Positions 1 through 7,849 of a stretch of DNA of 36,551 nucleotides are shown here, piece after piece. The notes under the pieces are model-generated. The model did not search any database, had not been told where the DNA came from, and saw only the letters and a list, made by a program, of their open reading frames with translations. Positions within the stretch are counted from its first letter, which is position 1. Each line of letters starts with the position of its first letter. The stretch is from an uncultured Eubacteriales bacterium (GTDB taxonomy: Bacteria; Bacillota; Clostridia; Lachnospirales; CAG-274), in NCBI GenBank assembly GCA_949738935.1, contig CATJCJ010000353.1:1-36551 (forward strand), given 5' to 3'. The translations under genes were made by a program, and so were the position numbers.

Positions 1-171
1 CATTTTTTGGGGGGAAAAAGGTTCTATTAATTATAAAATTTCATCGAACTCAAGTTAAAATAAAAACGAAAAATTATATTTCTTTTAATTGGTTAAAACT
101 TATTTTTTTTATTATCGTATATAAATATGTGAAAAAATAAAAATAATTATTTCTAGAAAGGAAACTTGGAT

Positions 172-1731
172 ATGAAAAGAAAAATTTTTTGCGTCATATC
201 AGCCGCGTTGATTTTTGCCATGACTTCTGTTTCTGTTTTTGGAGCGACTTCTGATATATTTATCGATGTAAATGGAATTTTTCAGCCTGTAAGAACGGGT
301 ATTGTTAATAAAAATGGCAGTAATTTTGTGGGAATTCGTGAGATTTCTGAAATACTTGAGGCGGATGATATTTTTTGGAATTCTAATATTAGAACATTGA
401 CTATTAAGAAAGATGGTAAAGTGGTTAAGCTTTCTCCTGATACTGGAAAAGTTATTGTGGATGGCGAGGAAATTGATACTCCTGTTTCCGCTGAGATTAT
501 TGACAATTATGTCTTTGTGCCTCTTAGATTTATCAGCGAAATTTTTGACGCGGAGGTTAAATGGGATGAAAGTAAAAAAACTATATTTATAACTTGTGAT
601 AAAGACAGTGACTATGTTGTTTTAAAATCAGATTCTACTATTTCAGAGGATACAAAGGTATATACTTATGATGAGGCTATTAATGCCGCTGTAAAAAAGA
701 ATTCTGATTTGAAAAATCTTGATGATACAATTTCTTATTTGAATGAAAGTCGTGATGAGTTGGAAAAAAACATGAAATTGATGGATGATGCTTATGCCTC
801 ATATATGACTTTGGCAAAAGGAGCCGCGGACGGCGGAGTAAGTGACGCGACGGCTCTTCAGCTTAAAATAACTGAGACTATAGGAAATACTATAAATATT
901 ATGCAGGGTATGAAAGCCGCTGATATGAATAAATCTCTTAGGGGTATAAATGAGGAAATGATTAAGGACAGCCTTGATTTGACATTGAAAAATTATCTCT
1001 CGTCTATAAAAACCACTCAGATGAACATATCTCTCCTTGAGGAAAATGTGAAACTTGGTCAAGAAAATATTGATAATCTTGAACTTAAATTATCCGTTGG
1101 TATGGAGAGCGAACAAAACGTTACTATGGCTAAGCTTGAGCAGAAAGAACTTGAGTCTAGTCTTGAGTCCGCTAAGCTTTCTCTTGAAAAGATTAAACAA
1201 AGCTTGAAATCTTTTATAGGTGTTGACTCTGATGAGGATATTGTTGTGGATTATGAGATATCTTTTGACCGTCTTAATGATGTTAAGCTTGAGTCTTATA
1301 TTACTCAGAAAAAACAAAATGACCCATCTATAAAATCTTTGGAGGCTAAAGTCGAGATTGCTAAATATAATGAGAGAATTGCCGTAAACGCTTCTGACGC
1401 TGAAAGAATTAGTTTGATAAATACAGTAAATACCGCGAGCAGAGAGCTTAAAGATTCTCAGGATAAAATGGAAACTAATATCAGAAACAGTTATAATAGT
1501 ATAAAACAGCTTGAGGAACAAAATAAAGCGAAAAAGCTCGCTGTTCAAAAAGCTATTGAAACTTATAACAGCGCTGTTGTAAGTTATCAGGCGGGAATGA
1601 CTACCGCTTATCAGGTGAGTCAGGCGAAAATGGGAATATTAAACGCTGAAATGGCTGTTGAGCAAAACGCTATAGATTATGATATGCTCGTGTTTACTTT
1701 TGAGAGACCTTATATGCTTTCAGGTAATTAA
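172..1731 (+). CDS. Exported stalk-domain protein with TolC-like coiled-coil domain
   Basis: Predicted secreted or surface protein of 519 aa. It begins with a signal peptide (KRK, then a hydrophobic stretch, ending near VSVFGA at about residue 24). Residues about 28-145 resemble the copper-amine-oxidase N-terminal/stalk domain common in Clostridia (FVPLRFISEIFDAEVKWD motif). Residues about 165-515 are long heptad-rich helices resembling the outer-membrane efflux protein (TolC) family, with two similar helical halves (ELKLSVGMESEQNV and VSYQAGMTTAYQVSQA). The ATG at 172 is preferred over the TTG at 166 because AAAGGA lies 9-10 bases upstream of it. A TolC-like fold in a probably monoderm sporeformer suggests a cell-wall-spanning or surface role rather than a true outer-membrane channel; that is inference. 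It is followed by a terminator-like hairpin and looks monocistronic. Confidence 0.8.
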   Translation: MKRKIFCVISAALIFAMTSVSVFGATSDIFIDVNGIFQPVRTGIVNKNGSNFVGIREISEILEADDIFWNSNIRTLTIKKDGKVVKLSPDTGKVIVDGEEIDTPVSAEIIDNYVFVPLRFISEIFDAEVKWDESKKTIFITCDKDSDYVVLKSDSTISEDTKVYTYDEAINAAVKKNSDLKNLDDTISYLNESRDELEKNMKLMDDAYASYMTLAKGAADGGVSDATALQLKITETIGNTINIMQGMKAADMNKSLRGINEEMIKDSLDLTLKNYLSSIKTTQMNISLLEENVKLGQENIDNLELKLSVGMESEQNVTMAKLEQKELESSLESAKLSLEKIKQSLKSFIGVDSDEDIVVDYEISFDRLNDVKLESYITQKKQNDPSIKSLEAKVEIAKYNERIAVNASDAERISLINTVNTASRELKDSQDKMETNIRNSYNSIKQLEEQNKAKKLAVQKAIETYNSAVVSYQAGMTTAYQVSQAKMGILNAEMAVEQNAIDYDMLVFTFERPYMLSGN

Positions 1732-1744
1732 ATTTATATTATGA

Positions 1745-1790
1745 AACCCTCCGTCTTTTAGACAGGCTCTTAGACGGAGGGTTCTTATCG
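1745..1790 (+). terminator. Hairpin terminator of the TolC-like gene
   Basis: A perfect 12-bp stem (AACCCTCCGTCT at 1745-1756 pairing with 1772-1783) starts 13 bases after the stop codon. The T-rich tail is weak. The loop carries TTTTAGACAGGCTCTTA, identical to the right end of the family D repeats seen elsewhere in the window. Confidence 0.7.
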
Positions 1791-1796
1791 GTGAAT

Positions 1797-1866
1797 TTAG
1801 AGCGTATCTGAAAGCTAAAATATACACAAATTAACAATAGTTATAGAGTTTTCAGATACGCTCTAG
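1797..1866. repeat. Family A MITE-like repeat, copy A1
   Basis: A 66-bp element with terminal inverted repeats (GAGCGTATCTGAAAGC at left, the inverse of TTTTCAGATACGCTC at right), flanked by TA on each side. The same ends bound the decayed IS5-like element near 15.5 kb, so this is probably a non-autonomous derivative. It contains the subterminal motif AAAATATACACAAA that also occurs in family D. Confidence 0.85.
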
Positions 1867-1889
1867 TGTGATTTTTGATTTTTTTGACT

Positions 1890-1961
1890 AGACTTCTTTC
1901 GAAACTTCATATTGATATAAGTATTGTTATAAAAAATATTTTATGGTTTCGAAAGAAGTCT
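1890..1961. repeat. Family B MITE-like repeat, copy B1
   Basis: About 72 bp with perfect 16-bp terminal inverted repeats, AGACTTCTTTCGAAAC and its inverse. Three other copies are at 6729, 20741 and 30158. It ends just upstream of the ribosome binding site of the DUF2752 gene, and its right end adds an in-frame ATG upstream of that gene's likely true start. Confidence 0.85.
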
Positions 1962-1981
1962 GCTATAAGGAATTTATTGTT

Positions 1982-2398
1982 ATGAATAACTTGGTTGAAA
2001 CAACGGAAAAATTAAAAATAAAGAGGATAATATTGGCGTTTATCCCCTTTATTTTAATTATAATATATTTATTTGTAAAAGAAAATTTAAATGAAATTGT
2101 TAATTCACTTCCAAAATGTTTTATTTTATCAAATTTTGGTATATATTGCCCTGGATGCGGTAATACTCGATGTATTGCCGCTTTGATAAATCTTGACATA
2201 TTATCCGCTGTAAGGTACAATCCTTTTATGTTTGGAGTTATTTTTTGCGCTGTTTTATGTTACATTGAGCGTTTCGCTGATGTGTTTTTTCGTAAAAATG
2301 TTTTGTTAATTCCTAGAAAGCCTGTTTTTTGGGTTATAGTTACTGTTTTATTGGTTATTTTTTATGTATTGAGAATGTTTTTTGAGTTTTTAAGATAA
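1982..2398 (+). CDS. DUF2752 family membrane protein
   Basis: Small membrane protein of 138 aa with the DUF2752 signature: a CPGCGNTRC cysteine motif followed by an NPF motif (AVRYNPFMFG). There are about three hydrophobic segments: one near the N-terminus (IILAFIPFILIIIYLFV), one after the cysteine motif (MFGVIFCAVLCYI) and one at the C-terminus (VFWVIVTVLLVIFYVL). The biochemical function of the family is not known to me. The ATG at 1982 is chosen because AAGGA lies 10 bases upstream; an in-frame ATG at 1943 lies inside repeat B1 and has no ribosome binding site. The gene is bracketed by repeats A1/B1 and A2, so it is probably transcribed alone or from a promoter within the repeats. Confidence 0.8.
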   Translation: MNNLVETTEKLKIKRIILAFIPFILIIIYLFVKENLNEIVNSLPKCFILSNFGIYCPGCGNTRCIAALINLDILSAVRYNPFMFGVIFCAVLCYIERFADVFFRKNVLLIPRKPVFWVIVTVLLVIFYVLRMFFEFLR

Positions 2399-2401
2399 AC
2401 T

Positions 2402-2545
2402 TAGAGCGTATCTGAAAACTATCATAAGTTATCTGTTGTATATACAAAATATCCAAAAAATTATTAAAAAATAAACGAAAACGATTCAATTTCGTTTTAT
2501 TTTTTATAATTTTTTGTGCATATTTTAGTTTTCAGATACGCTCTA
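2402..2545. repeat. Family A MITE-like repeat, copy A2
   Basis: A 140-bp element between TA dinucleotides with ends GAGCGTATCTGAAAACT and the inverse. An internal hairpin (AAACGAAA pairing with TTTCGTTT, then a T-rich run) could terminate transcription of the DUF2752 gene, whose stop codon is a few bases upstream. Confidence 0.85.
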
Positions 2546-2574
2546 GCGTAATTTTTAGAGAAAGAAGAATTATA

Positions 2575-3432
2575 ATGAGTAAAAAAACAAAAGCTATACT
2601 ATTTATAATTTCGGCGGCGTTTTTTTTCGCTTTGATGAACACTTTTGTCAGACTTTCCGGTGATTTGCCGTCAATTCAGAAAAGCTTTTTCAGAAATTTT
2701 ATAGCCCTTATTGTTGCCTTTGGAATTTTGAGAAAAAGCGGTATTGGATTTAAGCCAAAAAAGAAAAATATAAAACTTTTGATACTTCGCTCGACTTTGG
2801 GTACTATGGGGATTTTGGGCAATTTTTACGCTGTTGACCATATGAGCCTTGCGGACGCGTCTATGATTCAAAAGCTCTCACCTTTTCTTGTTATAATTTT
2901 TTCTTTTTTATTTTTAAAAGAGAAAGTTAAGCTTTATCAAATTATTTGTGTGATTGGAGCTTTTTTTGGAAGTCTTTTTGTTATTAAACCGGGCGCTGAC
3001 ATTGATATTATTCCGGCTCTTGTCGGACTTTTGGGCGCTGTTGGCGCGGGGTCGGCTTATACAGCTGTTAGAGCTCTCAGCAATAATGGTGAGAAAGGCC
3101 CTGTGATTGTGTTTTTTTTCTCGGCTTTTTCTTGCCTTGTGACTTTGCCATATATATTGTTCGCTTATGAGCCTATGAGCTTTAATCAGATTATTATGCT
3201 GCTTTTCGCGGGGTTTGCCGCGGCGGGAGGTCAGTTTTCTGTTACCGCGGCTTATAGTTACGCTCCGGCTAAAGAAATTTCTGTATATGATTATTCTCAG
3301 GTTATTTTTGCCGCTGTTTTTGGTTTTGTGGTTGCCGGGGAATTGCCGGATATGTATAGTGTAATTGGTTATGTTATAATTTGTTCTATTTCTGTTATTA
3401 TGTTTATTTTGAATAACAGACAGAAAAATTGA
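2575..3432 (+). CDS. EamA/DMT family transporter
   Basis: Integral membrane protein of 285 aa with about ten hydrophobic helices arranged as two tandem EamA halves (residues about 5-135 and 150-280), the usual length and layout for the drug/metabolite transporter superfamily. Features seen are the first helix AILFIISAAFFFALMNTFVR, the end of half one (LSPFLVIIFSFLFLKEKV) and the matching end of half two (YDYSQVIFAAVFGFVVAGE). The substrate cannot be deduced; relatives export metabolites or amino acids. The ribosome binding site is weak (GAAAGAAG). The gene lies between repeats A2 and E1 and so seems to be a single-gene unit. Confidence 0.88.
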   Translation: MSKKTKAILFIISAAFFFALMNTFVRLSGDLPSIQKSFFRNFIALIVAFGILRKSGIGFKPKKKNIKLLILRSTLGTMGILGNFYAVDHMSLADASMIQKLSPFLVIIFSFLFLKEKVKLYQIICVIGAFFGSLFVIKPGADIDIIPALVGLLGAVGAGSAYTAVRALSNNGEKGPVIVFFFSAFSCLVTLPYILFAYEPMSFNQIIMLLFAGFAAAGGQFSVTAAYSYAPAKEISVYDYSQVIFAAVFGFVVAGELPDMYSVIGYVIICSISVIMFILNNRQKN

Positions 3433-3443
3433 TAATATAAAAC

Positions 3444-3513
3444 TATAGCAATCCAACCTAAAAATAATTTTTAGCTCATCTCCTTTTGTTCATTTTTTAA
3501 TTGAATTGCTATA
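3444..3513. repeat. Family E repeat, short copy E1
   Basis: A 70-bp element with inverted ends (TATAGCAATCCAACCT at left, the imperfect inverse AATTGAATTGCTATA at right). It matches the two ends of the 163-bp copy at 17984 (shared TCTCCTTTTGTTCATTTTT) with the middle deleted, so it is an internally deleted version. Confidence 0.8.
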
Positions 3514-3589
3514 AAAATGGATAATATAGGGTTCTTAACCATATTATAAATGAATAGATATATATATATAATCTTTAGGATGTGTCTGT

Positions 3590-4267
3590 GTGTCGATAAT
3601 TGTGGGAATAACCCATTCTTTTGAGGATAATTTTGTAAAATTAGGTTTGAGTTACTTGAAAGCTGTTTCTCAGTTTGGAGCGACCGCTCTTGTGATTTCT
3701 TATACAGAAAATGTTGATGATATATTGAATTTGACTGATGGCGTGATTTTATCCGGCGGCGGTGATTTGAGCGAGTGTGTTTTGTCGGAAAAACTTGACC
3801 CAAAGGCAAGAGACGTTTATCCTAAAAGAGATATTTTTGAGGCGGAGCTTTGCAGAAAAGCTTTTGATAGGAATATACCTGTTTTTGGGATATGCAGGGG
3901 TATTCAAATTATGAATGTCGCTCTTGGAGGCAAAATTAATCAGCACATAGCTGGACATACGGAAGAATATTCTATAGGTTCGGATAATAATATTCCTATT
4001 GTTCATAAAATTTTAATAGATAGGGAAAGTTTTTTATACAAAGTCACAAAGTTTGAACGCGCGGAGGTTAATTCTTTCCATCATCAATGTGTTTCGGAAA
4101 TTTCTCCGGAGTTGAGTGTTTGCGCTAGAAGTGATGATTATGTTGTTGAGGCTGTTGAGTGTAAAAAAAGAAAGTTTTTTCTTGGTGTTCAATGGCATCC
4201 GGAAAAAATGATGGACTCTTTTTCAAAAAAGATTTTTGAGGCGTTTGTAAATGCCTGTAAAAAATAA
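3590..4267 (+). CDS. Gamma-glutamyl-gamma-aminobutyrate hydrolase family protein (class I GATase-like)
   Basis: Cytosolic hydrolase of 225 aa, close to the usual PuuD-type peptidase C26 length. Visible motifs are VILSGGGDL (oxyanion region, about residues 52-60), the nucleophile elbow FGICRGIQIMN with Cys102, VNSFHHQC (160-167) and the catalytic QWHPE with His203 and Glu205. Family members cleave gamma-glutamyl amide bonds; whether this one acts on gamma-Glu-GABA or another gamma-glutamyl compound cannot be told, since no polyamine genes are adjacent. The GTG start at 3590 has AGGA 9 bases upstream. A terminator-like hairpin follows immediately, and the upstream neighbour is a repeat, so the gene is probably monocistronic. 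Confidence 0.85.
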   Translation: MSIIVGITHSFEDNFVKLGLSYLKAVSQFGATALVISYTENVDDILNLTDGVILSGGGDLSECVLSEKLDPKARDVYPKRDIFEAELCRKAFDRNIPVFGICRGIQIMNVALGGKINQHIAGHTEEYSIGSDNNIPIVHKILIDRESFLYKVTKFERAEVNSFHHQCVSEISPELSVCARSDDYVVEAVECKKRKFFLGVQWHPEKMMDSFSKKIFEAFVNACKK

Positions 4268-4292
4268 AATCCTCCTAAAAGGGGGATTTTTA
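4265..4292 (+). terminator. Terminator of the hydrolase gene
   Basis: An AAATCCTCC / GGGGGATTT stem with one mismatch and a TAAAA loop, followed by a T run, overlapping the stop codon. Confidence 0.75.
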
Positions 4293-4358
4293 TGTACAGA
4301 GGCGCTAATGGAAAATAAGCGGAAAAATGATGGCGCCTCGCGTATGTGAGCGGAAAAT

Positions 4359-4524
4359 TAGGGCGTATCTGAAAACTCATTTTACTATACAAAATGCCTA
4401 AATCCGCCATAGCATTATCAAGAAAATCTTGACTTAGGCTCCGGCTAAGCCCGCGATTCCCTTTCCTCGCTATGACAAACTTATTCAATTTGTATATCTC
4501 AAAGCAGTTTTCAGATACGCCCTA
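4359..4524. repeat. Family A MITE-like repeat, variant copy A3
   Basis: A 162-bp element between TA dinucleotides with ends GGGCGTATCTGAAAACT and the exact inverse. Both ends carry the same A-to-G change relative to A1 and A2, so it is a distinct subfamily rather than a randomly mutated copy. It lies between two convergent genes. Confidence 0.85.
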
Positions 4525-4537
4525 AAAAAGAGGTCTT

Positions 4538-5215
4538 TTATTCGGTTTTATTACAAGCTGTTAACATTATTTCAACAGTGCAGCCTTGTTTGATATTGTT
4601 GAAAATATTGAAAGTTCCGTTGTGTTCCTCTATTATTTTTTTGCATATTGAAATTCCAAGTCCGCTTCCGCCGACTTTTGTCGTGAAAAACGGTGTTCCG
4701 ATTTCTTCTTCGAGCTCGGCGGCTATTCCTATGCCATTATCGATGATTTTTATTGTGATTTCACTGTTTTCTTTTGATATGGAGGTTTTTATAATTCCTT
4801 TGTCCTTAATTGCCTCAACCGCGTTTTTGTAAATGTTGAAAAAAACAATACATATTTTTGAGTATTCGCCGAATATTTTTATATCCTCATCAGAACAGAT
4901 TAACTCAAACTTGATATCTTTTCCCTCATATGGAGTGTTAAATTCCTCGATAACTTCTGATATTAGGTCGTATATAAAAATTATTTCTTTTTCTGAGTTT
5001 GAGATGGGTTTTGTTAATTTTATAAATTCCATTACGACGTTATTTATCTTTTGAAGTTCTTTTTTTATTATTCCATAATTTTTCTCATAAAGTCCGCTGG
5101 TGTCGCTTGTTTGCATATATTCGATATTTGCTTTTATCAGAGAAACGGGATTTTTTACTTCATGCGCGAATTCAGCCGTTAGCTGTTCAAAATTTTGTTT
5201 ATTGTAAAAATCCAT
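4538..5215 (-). CDS. Cytosolic sensor-less histidine kinase
   Basis: A 225-aa protein that is almost only a kinase core. The phosphoacceptor H-box FAHEVKNPVSLIKA (His18) sits at the very N-terminus and is followed by a dimerisation helix. The HATPase_c domain has the N-box NIYKNAVEAIKD (about 127-138), DNGIGI (159-164), an F-box PFFTT and GGSGLG (182-187). There is no transmembrane segment, PAS, GAF or other input domain, and no response regulator gene is adjacent. This layout resembles orphan sporulation-type kinases, but that role is inference. The ribosome binding site GGAGGT is 9 bases before the start. It lies 73 bases downstream of the LysM gene on the same strand, so the two are probably co-transcribed. 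Confidence 0.88.
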   Translation of the reverse strand: MDFYNKQNFEQLTAEFAHEVKNPVSLIKANIEYMQTSDTSGLYEKNYGIIKKELQKINNVVMEFIKLTKPISNSEKEIIFIYDLISEVIEEFNTPYEGKDIKFELICSDEDIKIFGEYSKICIVFFNIYKNAVEAIKDKGIIKTSISKENSEITIKIIDNGIGIAAELEEEIGTPFFTTKVGGSGLGISICKKIIEEHNGTFNIFNNIKQGCTVEIMLTACNKTE

Positions 5216-5288
5216 AAAAAAGTTACCTCCTATGGAAACATTATCCTTTTATTGGTGTTTCCTTTAAACTTCATTTAATTCTTTGCCT

Positions 5289-6659
5289 TTATGGAAGTTT
5301 TATTTCCATTCCATAATAAATTTTATCAGGATTGTCAAGGTCATTTTTTTCCATAATCTCAGCTACTTTTTTGTTTGTTCCATAAAATCTGATGCTTATA
5401 CTTGATAAACTGTCGCCGGATTCAATCTTGTATGTTTTTGGCGTTGTCTCATTTGTGCTTTTTTGTTGTTCTGTTTTTTGAGTGTTTTTTGATTTTTCCG
5501 TTTGAGTCGGTTTTTCCGTTTGAGTTGGTTTTTCCGCTTGAGTTGGTTTTTCTGTCTGAGTTGGTTTTTCCGCTTGAGTTGGTTTTTCTGTTATGGTGCT
5601 TTTTTCCGTTTGAGTTTCTTTACCCGTTTCGATTGTTTGGATTTGCTGTTCTTTTTCTTTGGTTTCTTTTACGCTGCTGCTTGAATCGGCAAAAACGTTC
5701 TGTACATTTCCCTCTTTTATTGTATTTACAAGATATGTATATGAATTGTCTATTGCCGCTACTTGTTTTTCAACATTGTTAATTCTATCATCGTTTTTTA
5801 TTATGCTTGCTCCCATAACAAAACAGGCGCAAAATAAAACCGCGCTTAGTGTTCCGAGAAAATTTACAAGCCGTTTTTGTTCTGTGACAATTTTCCCTTT
5901 TTGGCGGATTGTTCTTGGTTTCGCGACTCTTTCTTTTGTTGTTCTTTCTTTTGAGGGTCTGTCTCTTGAACCTCTGTCTCTTGAGAGACTATTTCTTATT
6001 TTTTCAACGGTTGTGTCTGTTATTTCATTTTCAAAGTTTTCTGATTGAATAGAGCTGTCAAGATTATCAGGATTTTCGGAATGCTCGGCTTCTTTTGGTT
6101 TTGTAAGACGGTTTTGAAGCATATATTCGTGCATACCCTCGTTTTTATCGTAGTAGATAAAATACCCTCGTACTTGTTCCAGTCCGCCCATAACCTCATT
6201 TTTACAAAAGAATCCGTTTACTCTCTCTAAGGGGTCGTATATAAACAGAACATTATAATATTTTTTGAAGTTATTTTCGTGGTAGTTAATTAAGTTGCTG
6301 TTTAAAAAGTCACCGTAGCCCGGCTGTATGTATATCCAGCCAAGTATCTCATCGCCCAAAAAATATTGCCGCATTTGTTCTTTTATATACGCTTCGCTTT
6401 TTTCTGTCAGAATTCTCATTCCAGCTTTATTTTTACTGTATTTTCCTTGAATGATTCCATTTATAAATAAAATATCCTCATTCTCAAAGACCTCTTTTTT
6501 TCCGGTCAGTATTCCGATTTTTTCGTCGCATTCCTCAAAAGACGCGTATTGCTGAATATAAGTATAAACATAATCCTCAACATATATTTTCATTCCTTGA
6601 GATATGCTTCCGACCTGCTTTATATTTGTTGGAAGCTTAGGTCTTTTTTCTTCACGCAT
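5289..6659 (-). CDS. Membrane-anchored LysM protein with degenerate JAMM/MPN-like domain
   Basis: A 456-aa protein. Residues about 20-180 look like a JAMM/MPN fold: the core GWIYIQPGYGDFLNS (107-121) aligns with the metalloprotease signature GWxHxHPGxGxFLS. The metal-binding histidines are replaced by Tyr110 and Gln112, the serine position is Asn120 and the aspartate position Leu123, so it is probably non-catalytic. Then come a strongly basic, Arg/Lys-rich segment (226-262), one transmembrane helix (about 264-287), a Thr/Lys/Pro repeat linker of TEKPTQ units (350-390) and a C-terminal LysM domain (409-455). The predicted topology is N-in, with LysM binding peptidoglycan outside. The ribosome binding site is GGAGGT. 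It is the first gene of a likely two-gene unit with the histidine kinase. The MPN assignment rests on one motif and the strand pattern. Confidence 0.75.
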   Translation of the reverse strand: MREEKRPKLPTNIKQVGSISQGMKIYVEDYVYTYIQQYASFEECDEKIGILTGKKEVFENEDILFINGIIQGKYSKNKAGMRILTEKSEAYIKEQMRQYFLGDEILGWIYIQPGYGDFLNSNLINYHENNFKKYYNVLFIYDPLERVNGFFCKNEVMGGLEQVRGYFIYYDKNEGMHEYMLQNRLTKPKEAEHSENPDNLDSSIQSENFENEITDTTVEKIRNSLSRDRGSRDRPSKERTTKERVAKPRTIRQKGKIVTEQKRLVNFLGTLSAVLFCACFVMGASIIKNDDRINNVEKQVAAIDNSYTYLVNTIKEGNVQNVFADSSSSVKETKEKEQQIQTIETGKETQTEKSTITEKPTQAEKPTQTEKPTQAEKPTQTEKPTQTEKSKNTQKTEQQKSTNETTPKTYKIESGDSLSSISIRFYGTNKKVAEIMEKNDLDNPDKIYYGMEIKLP

Positions 6660-7170
6660 ATTTTACACCTCCGTAGAATATAATAAGTTGGGAAACGCTA
6701 TTTTCCTTACAGCAATTCAAAAATAAACAGACTTCTTTCGAAACTTTATTATTGATACAAATATTTTTTTGTTGGATTGGCATAATTTTGCGGTTTTGAA
6801 AGAAGTCTAATGTAGGAAAGAAAAAAATATTTTATTCTTTCTTTACCGGAATTTGCGTAAGAAAGGTATTTTTATTGGCGTTTCTTTTGTTTTATCAAAA
6901 ACATAATAGCATATACTTTTTGTAGTTTTTGCAAATATAAGTCGAGAGATTTTATTTTTTATTTTCCACATTATAACATAATTTCCAAATAAATGCAAGT
7001 ATTTTACATTTATTCTAAATTTTAACATAATATCTACAATTTTTATAAAATTAATAAAAACAAGAAGTTTACATAAGAGTATAATTTTTACAGTAAGGGG
7101 TTAAAATATTGTAATAATTGCCGTAATCGCATAGTTTCCAAAGAAATATAATATTTAAAGGAGAATTGAA
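6660..7170. other. AT-rich intergenic region between divergent genes
   Basis: It holds the start-side region of the LysM gene, repeat B2 (6729-6808) and about 360 bases of AT-rich sequence. Just after B2 there is a small inverted repeat, GAAAGAA/TTCTTTC, near 6820. A 61-codon minus-strand frame at 6843-7028 has no convincing ribosome binding site or recognisable motif and is not called. Confidence 0.6.
6729..6808. repeat. Family B MITE-like repeat, copy B2
   Basis: An 80-bp element with left end AGACTTCTTTCGAAAC and an inverted right end carrying one change (TTTTGAAAGAAGTCT). The interior is very similar to copy B3 at 20741. Confidence 0.85.
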
Positions 7171-7713
7171 ATGAGCGGACTTTATGTAAACTCGAGAGCT
7201 AAAACAGCTTTATTTGATTTTAAATACGCTTTGAAAAATATTCTTAAAGATATTTTTTTGTCATCACAAGAAAAAAGGGAAATTGTGATTTTATGTATTG
7301 GAACAGATAAAGCCACGGGTGATAGTCTTGGCCCATTAATTGGGTATAAGCTTAATAAACTTCCAAAAAAAGAAAATGTTAAAATATATGGTACCCTAAG
7401 AAATCCTGTTCATGCTGTAAATCTTTCAAGAACTATAGATGAGATATATTCCACAAACGAAAATCCTCTTATAATAGCTATTGACGCCTCACTTGGAAAA
7501 ACAGAACATATTGGATATATTACTGTCGGAAAGGGCTCTCTTCGTCCCGGCGCCGGTGTTAAAAAGGATTTGGGTGAGATTGGCGATATTTTTATAACGG
7601 GTATTGTTAATTTAAATGGTTTTCTTGAGATTTCATTGCTTCAGAATACTCGTTTGTCTGTTGTTATGGATATTGCCGATATTATAACCACGGGGTTATG
7701 GGCGACTTTGTGA
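7171..7713 (+). CDS. yyaC: YyaC-type putative sporulation protein (GPR/HybD-like fold)
   Basis: A 180-aa protein of the YyaC family, related in fold to germination-protease and hydrogenase-maturation-protease proteins. Visible features are the N-terminal strand IVILCIGTDKATGDSLGPLIG (about 43-63) with its conserved glycine/aspartate pattern, the central LIIAIDASLG (104-113) and a C-terminal GLWATL. In Bacillus yyaC is expressed during sporulation; its exact role there is not settled. A clear ribosome binding site (AAAGGAG) precedes the ATG. The gene is followed by the purC promoter and appears to be a separate unit. It is the main evidence in the window for an endospore-forming host. Confidence 0.85.
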   Translation: MSGLYVNSRAKTALFDFKYALKNILKDIFLSSQEKREIVILCIGTDKATGDSLGPLIGYKLNKLPKKENVKIYGTLRNPVHAVNLSRTIDEIYSTNENPLIIAIDASLGKTEHIGYITVGKGSLRPGAGVKKDLGEIGDIFITGIVNLNGFLEISLLQNTRLSVVMDIADIITTGLWATL

Positions 7714-7794
7714 TAGAGCCAGGTGCCGCCGGCTATAATAAAATTTGGTTTTTATGAGAAATTCCATTTATGTGTAGATTTTTTTTTGAAAGGG

Positions 7795-7803
7795 TGTTAT
7801 AAT
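7795..7803 (+). promoter_or_regulatory. Extended -10 promoter of purC-purF
   Basis: TGTTATAAT, a consensus extended -10 element, lies 47 bases before the purC ATG. No strong -35 is seen at the right distance. No purine riboswitch aptamer motif was recognised in the leader. Confidence 0.6.
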
Positions 7804-7849
7804 GTATTTGTAAAATTTTTTTGATTTTTGAGAGTGAGGTTTGTTTGAA

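Noticed and set aside
5402-6230. Plus-strand open frames opposite the LysM gene.
   Set aside because: They are antisense shadows caused by the repetitive Thr/Lys/Pro linker and biased codons of the minus-strand gene.
6843-7028. A 61-codon minus-strand frame in the gap before yyaC.
   Set aside because: No convincing ribosome binding site and an AT-rich random-looking composition; probably non-coding.
7714-7849. Purine riboswitch upstream of purC.
   Set aside because: The expected conserved aptamer loops were not found in the short leader.
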